Source of the DNA: Macrolepiota albuminosa | Lineage: Eukaryota > Basidiomycota > Agaricomycetes > Agaricales > Agaricaceae | Reading direction: 5' to 3' | Assembly (NCBI GenBank): GCA_027475525.1 | Contig: JAMWFC010000029.1 | Coordinates: 620,001-684,000, forward strand | DNA length: 64,000 bases | Shown: positions 61,590 to 64,000 of the stretch, piece after piece | Layout: each line of letters starts with the position of its first letter | Position numbering within the stretch: position 1 is the first letter of the stretch | Made by a program: the position numbers and the translations under genes | The notes under the pieces: generated by a model | Told to the model about the DNA's origin: nothing | Database searches by the model: none | The model's input: the letters and a program-made list of their open reading frames with translations, nothing else

Positions 61590-62800
61590 TCACTGTCTTC
61601 TCGCTGCTAATGTGAGTCTTATTACGGACTCGTGTAATGAGGGCACTGCCTGCAGGAAGGGTGCAAGAATCTGCTCGTGCTTCGATAGGTAAGTGTAGAA
61701 TGCATCGCTCGACCATCTCCCGATAGCTTTCATAGCTTCGAATGGAACACCTCGTAGTAGGTACTCCAACGTCGCTCCGATTCTTAGTCCATGCCCTTGC
61801 AGGGGCTCGAGACGAGCTGCTTTGGCGGCTTTCGACATTACTTCGAGAAATTTCTTTTTAGTGAGCGCAACGTGGTTTCCTTTTTTGTTCCTGTAAGCGA
61901 ACAGTGGTCCATTGCTGGGCGGTTCATTTATTTTTAGGTGCTTCTCCAGCGCATTCTTGGGATCTGAGGCGTCCTTTTGTTCGCTCCACGCTACCGTCTC
62001 ACCGTGCAACGCAGTTTTGGTTCTCGGTAGAAAAAATGCTGTTGTCGGTCGTCCTGCTCTGTCTACTGATGAGGAGACATCAGATGGCTTTACGTGCGTG
62101 TCAGGGTTAAAGGCGTTTAGGGTTGGGACTGTAAATTCTCCCAGTCGGGCTGCTGTGTAGAAGCATGTGGTTGCGCAGGCGAATACGGCGATGTTCAGTG
62201 AGTCATTGCTCTCTTCTCCTATCTTTAACTGATCATGTATAGCTATCAAGAAAGCTGGCGTGCACGGGCTCCTTTTCTTTTTCTTAGATGTGGCTGGGAC
62301 CAATCGTTCTGCGGCCTTGAGGAGTGTTTTCATTCGATCTCCGTCGACTCTCCAAGGTACTCCGTGTAGTATGTGCCATGCTCGCAACCCTGCTAAAAAA
62401 TTTTCTATAGCAGACTTCGAGTACGCTCCGGCAGCCGCAGCTACAAAAGCTTCAAGCACCTCGTAGGACACTGGCGCTCTGTCTGTCTCTGGTATCTTTC
62501 TCTGATCGCAGAACACGTGAAATAGTAGGAGTCCCGTGCCGTAAGATTCTTTTGTCGACTCTGCCCATGCTGCACTCATTACTTCGAACACCCTCTCCAC
62601 ATCCCCCTCTGTTAGCCCAGGCCTTCTTGGAGACGACTCTTCTTTCTTAAACGGGATCCACAGCCTTAACCGGTCTCGTGCAAAGACATGTGGGCGTAAT
62701 GGTGACGTGGCAATTTCCAGCCCTGCTGGGTATGGCTTGGGACGCCTTCGGTGCGTTCTCTTGTCATCTTCTGCATCGTCACGCGGTCTCTTAAGGGTTT
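61590..62800 (-). CDS. retrotransposon tyrosine recombinase
   Basis: The recombinase-like part covers the last roughly 370-400 codons of a frame that stays open from 63932 to 61590. The N-terminal SAM-like core-binding part reads WAESTKESYGTGLLLFHVFC...SYEVLEAFVAAAAGAYSKSAIENFLAGLRAWH. The catalytic part has TAARLGEF (first Arg), GHGLRIGAT (His-x-x-Arg), GRWSSDAFYTYL (Trp and the nucleophile Tyr), the complete tyrosine-recombinase set. In DIRS-type elements this enzyme integrates a circular cDNA without making target duplications. Where translation begins is unclear: the frame overlaps the RT/RNase H frame by more than 1.1 kb, so frameshifting, splicing or an internal start are all possible. 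The chosen right limit is approximate. Confidence 0.85.
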
Positions 62801-64000
62801 CTCCAGAACTCTTCAAGGTCCATCCATTCTTGGGTTTGTTGACATCTGACTGCCTCCCGCGTTCCTCTGATTTGAGCACCAGATCTCTCATTCTCGTAAT
62901 CAGATATTCTTTGTCCTGTCGGTCTCTGAGAGCTTGACGGGGTGCAGGGCTCATCAAAGTCCGTGATGAGGCCTCTGAGGTCTTCTGGGATTGACGTGGG
63001 AGGGAGCAGAAGCTTTCTTTGGGGGTAGATACCTCGCGAAGGCCCGTCTGCGGGGTTAAACTCGCTCGGTACATACCTAGTGTGTATTGTGACTTTTCTG
63101 TATTCGCATTCTTCGTGTATTTTCCTGAAGATGTCGTTGATCTTTTGATTCCTGCTCCTCCCGGCCCACCATCCTTCGACCACTCCTTTATTGTCTCCAT
63201 AGACCCTGATGTGTCTCTCCCCGTTCCCTGTGATGCAGATATATGAGACCAGGAGGGCAAATCCCACCGCTTCTGCCCAACCAATGTCACGTCCGTTTTC
63301 TCTCCATCCCGGGACCAGCCTCCACGCTCTCCATTTTTCACCAATGGTGATGCCGATTCCGGTGCCGGTGCTTGCATCGGAGTATGCTTGAATGTCGAGG
63401 ACTGGTTGTGCTTCTGATATCTGTCTCTCCATTGGTTGAGATAGTATTCGGCTCCACCATTGTAAATCTTCGGGGGTTCTTTTGGGAGGGTGACGCGGCT
63501 TGAAAGGATTGTCGTGGAAAATCCCCATGAAGGCCTCGAGATTGGTAAGAAAAGCTCTTCCCCTGGGTACCACGAGGCAAGCATGCAATAACTTTCCATA
63601 TAGCCTTTGCGTTTCCTCCAGGGTGTGCGACCCCTTCTTCTCCCATTCCGCAATGGCCTGCAGGTACTTTTCTCTCTTTGAGGTTGGTATCCTGACTTTT
63701 CGCTCTTGCAGGTCCCAGGTAAAGCCGATGTACGTGACTTCTCTGCTGAAAGGTACGTCTTTCTCCCTCTCCCATGGTATTCCAAGCTTTTCTGAGATGT
63801 CATCGATATCCTGCATCGCATAGGTAAACTGGGCATCGATATCGGATCGTTCGGAGTCGAGTGACAGGTCTTTGATTCTGGCTGACATGTCTTCGTCATA
63901 TTCGTCGATTTTGTCTTCCGAGTTCTGTGCACCTTGGTACCAAATCCTACCGCCCAAGTGCTTCTTCCCCCCTTCTTTTCGAATCTCCTCTTCCCAATTC
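62791..64000 (-). CDS. retrotransposon reverse transcriptase C-terminus and RNase H, partial
   Basis: The frame is open to the window edge (NWEEEIRKEGGKKH at the border), so the RT palm with its catalytic aspartates lies outside. Visible are the RT thumb (LGIPWEREKDVPFSREVTYIGFTW, then KYLQAIAEWEKKG) and an RNase H-like domain: QAYSDAS, WAEAVGF, YGDNKGVVEGW, and NPADGPSRG supply the acidic residues. The frame stops at 62791 after a Gln/Glu-rich tail. The pattern YIGFTWDL and NPADGPSR is usual for DIRS/Ngaro-type RT-RNase H proteins. No methyltransferase (DAM) block separates it from the recombinase in this window. Confidence 0.88.
   Translation of the reverse strand, partial: NWEEEIRKEGGKKHLGGRIWYQGAQNSEDKIDEYDEDMSARIKDLSLDSERSDIDAQFTYAMQDIDDISEKLGIPWEREKDVPFSREVTYIGFTWDLQERKVRIPTSKREKYLQAIAEWEKKGSHTLEETQRLYGKLLHACLVVPRGRAFLTNLEAFMGIFHDNPFKPRHPPKRTPEDLQWWSRILSQPMERQISEAQPVLDIQAYSDASTGTGIGITIGEKWRAWRLVPGWRENGRDIGWAEAVGFALLVSYICITGNGERHIRVYGDNKGVVEGWWAGRSRNQKINDIFRKIHEECEYRKVTIHTRYVPSEFNPADGPSRGIYPQRKLLLPPTSIPEDLRGLITDFDEPCTPSSSQRPTGQRISDYENERSGAQIRGTREAVRCQQTQEWMDLEEFWRNP

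Larger units (their letters stand above)
60583..64000 (-). mobile_element. tyrosine-recombinase retrotransposon (DIRS/PAT/Ngaro type), 3' part
   Basis: Read leftward, the element shows reverse transcriptase/RNase H coding (64000-62791), a tyrosine recombinase frame (to 61590), a 216-bp repeat (61474-61259), a 460-bp segment (61258-60799), then a perfect second 216-bp repeat (60798-60583). This order ORF-B1-A2-B2 is the split-direct-repeat end of PAT/Ngaro-like elements. The missing A1 copy and the start of the coding region must lie beyond 64000. Identity of the two B repeats and the long open frames suggest recent activity. It abuts the coding part of the RWD gene. Confidence 0.85.

Overview
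This is a 64-kb piece of a fungal nuclear genome, almost certainly from a basidiomycete of the Agaricomycetes. Genes lie on both strands and are broken by many introns, mostly 47-65 nt. The set includes a CBM1-tagged GH5 mannanase, a GH28 pectinase, a Gcn4-type bZIP, a DUF2235 lipase-fold protein and an EthD protein, which fits a plant-litter or wood-decomposing mushroom. Exon structures were rebuilt by hand from splice signals, reading phase and family motifs. Every multi-exon model given a confidence of 0.85 or more closes in frame.

Layout. 1-4.3 kb: no convincing gene. 4.3-6.5 kb (-): CBM21/PP1-docking glycogen regulator with unstable His-Asp repeats. 6.5-14.5 kb: long gene-poor stretch with satellites and duplications. 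14.5-20 kb: COX6-type cytochrome oxidase subunit (-), Gcn4-like bZIP (+), 17-exon leucine aminopeptidase (+). 21-26 kb: two unknown genes in divergent orientation, one with a PD-(D/E)xK-like motif, then a family-16 methyltransferase. 27-32 kb (-): conserved RS-rich protein, GH5 mannanase, EthD protein. 32-35.7 kb: apparently decayed DNA. 35.7-49.7 kb: histone H3 (+), 19-exon GH28 (-), DUF2235 protein (-), Zn2Cys6 regulator (+), MARVEL membrane protein (+), malic enzyme (-). 51-59.7 kb: GH37 acid trehalase (+), class I/II aminotransferase (-), MATE transporter (+), then an RWD protein (-). 60.6-64 kb (-): the 3' part of a tyrosine-recombinase (DIRS/PAT/Ngaro-type) retrotransposon that abuts and probably interrupts the 5' end of the RWD gene and runs off the right edge.

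The genes do not form an obvious pathway cluster. Themes are plant-wall breakdown (mannanase, GH28), storage-carbon metabolism (glycogen regulator, trehalase, malic enzyme) and amino-acid or peptide metabolism (bZIP, aminopeptidase, aminotransferase).

The most notable observations are: three perfect tandem duplications with exactly the same 77-bp period, which look like unmerged assembly k-mer overlaps; the split-direct-repeat retroelement; a 5-nt microexon carrying a catalytic Asp of the GH28 enzyme; three GC-AG introns; and a histone H3 with one extra residue next to Lys27. No tRNA, rRNA or CRISPR array was recognised.
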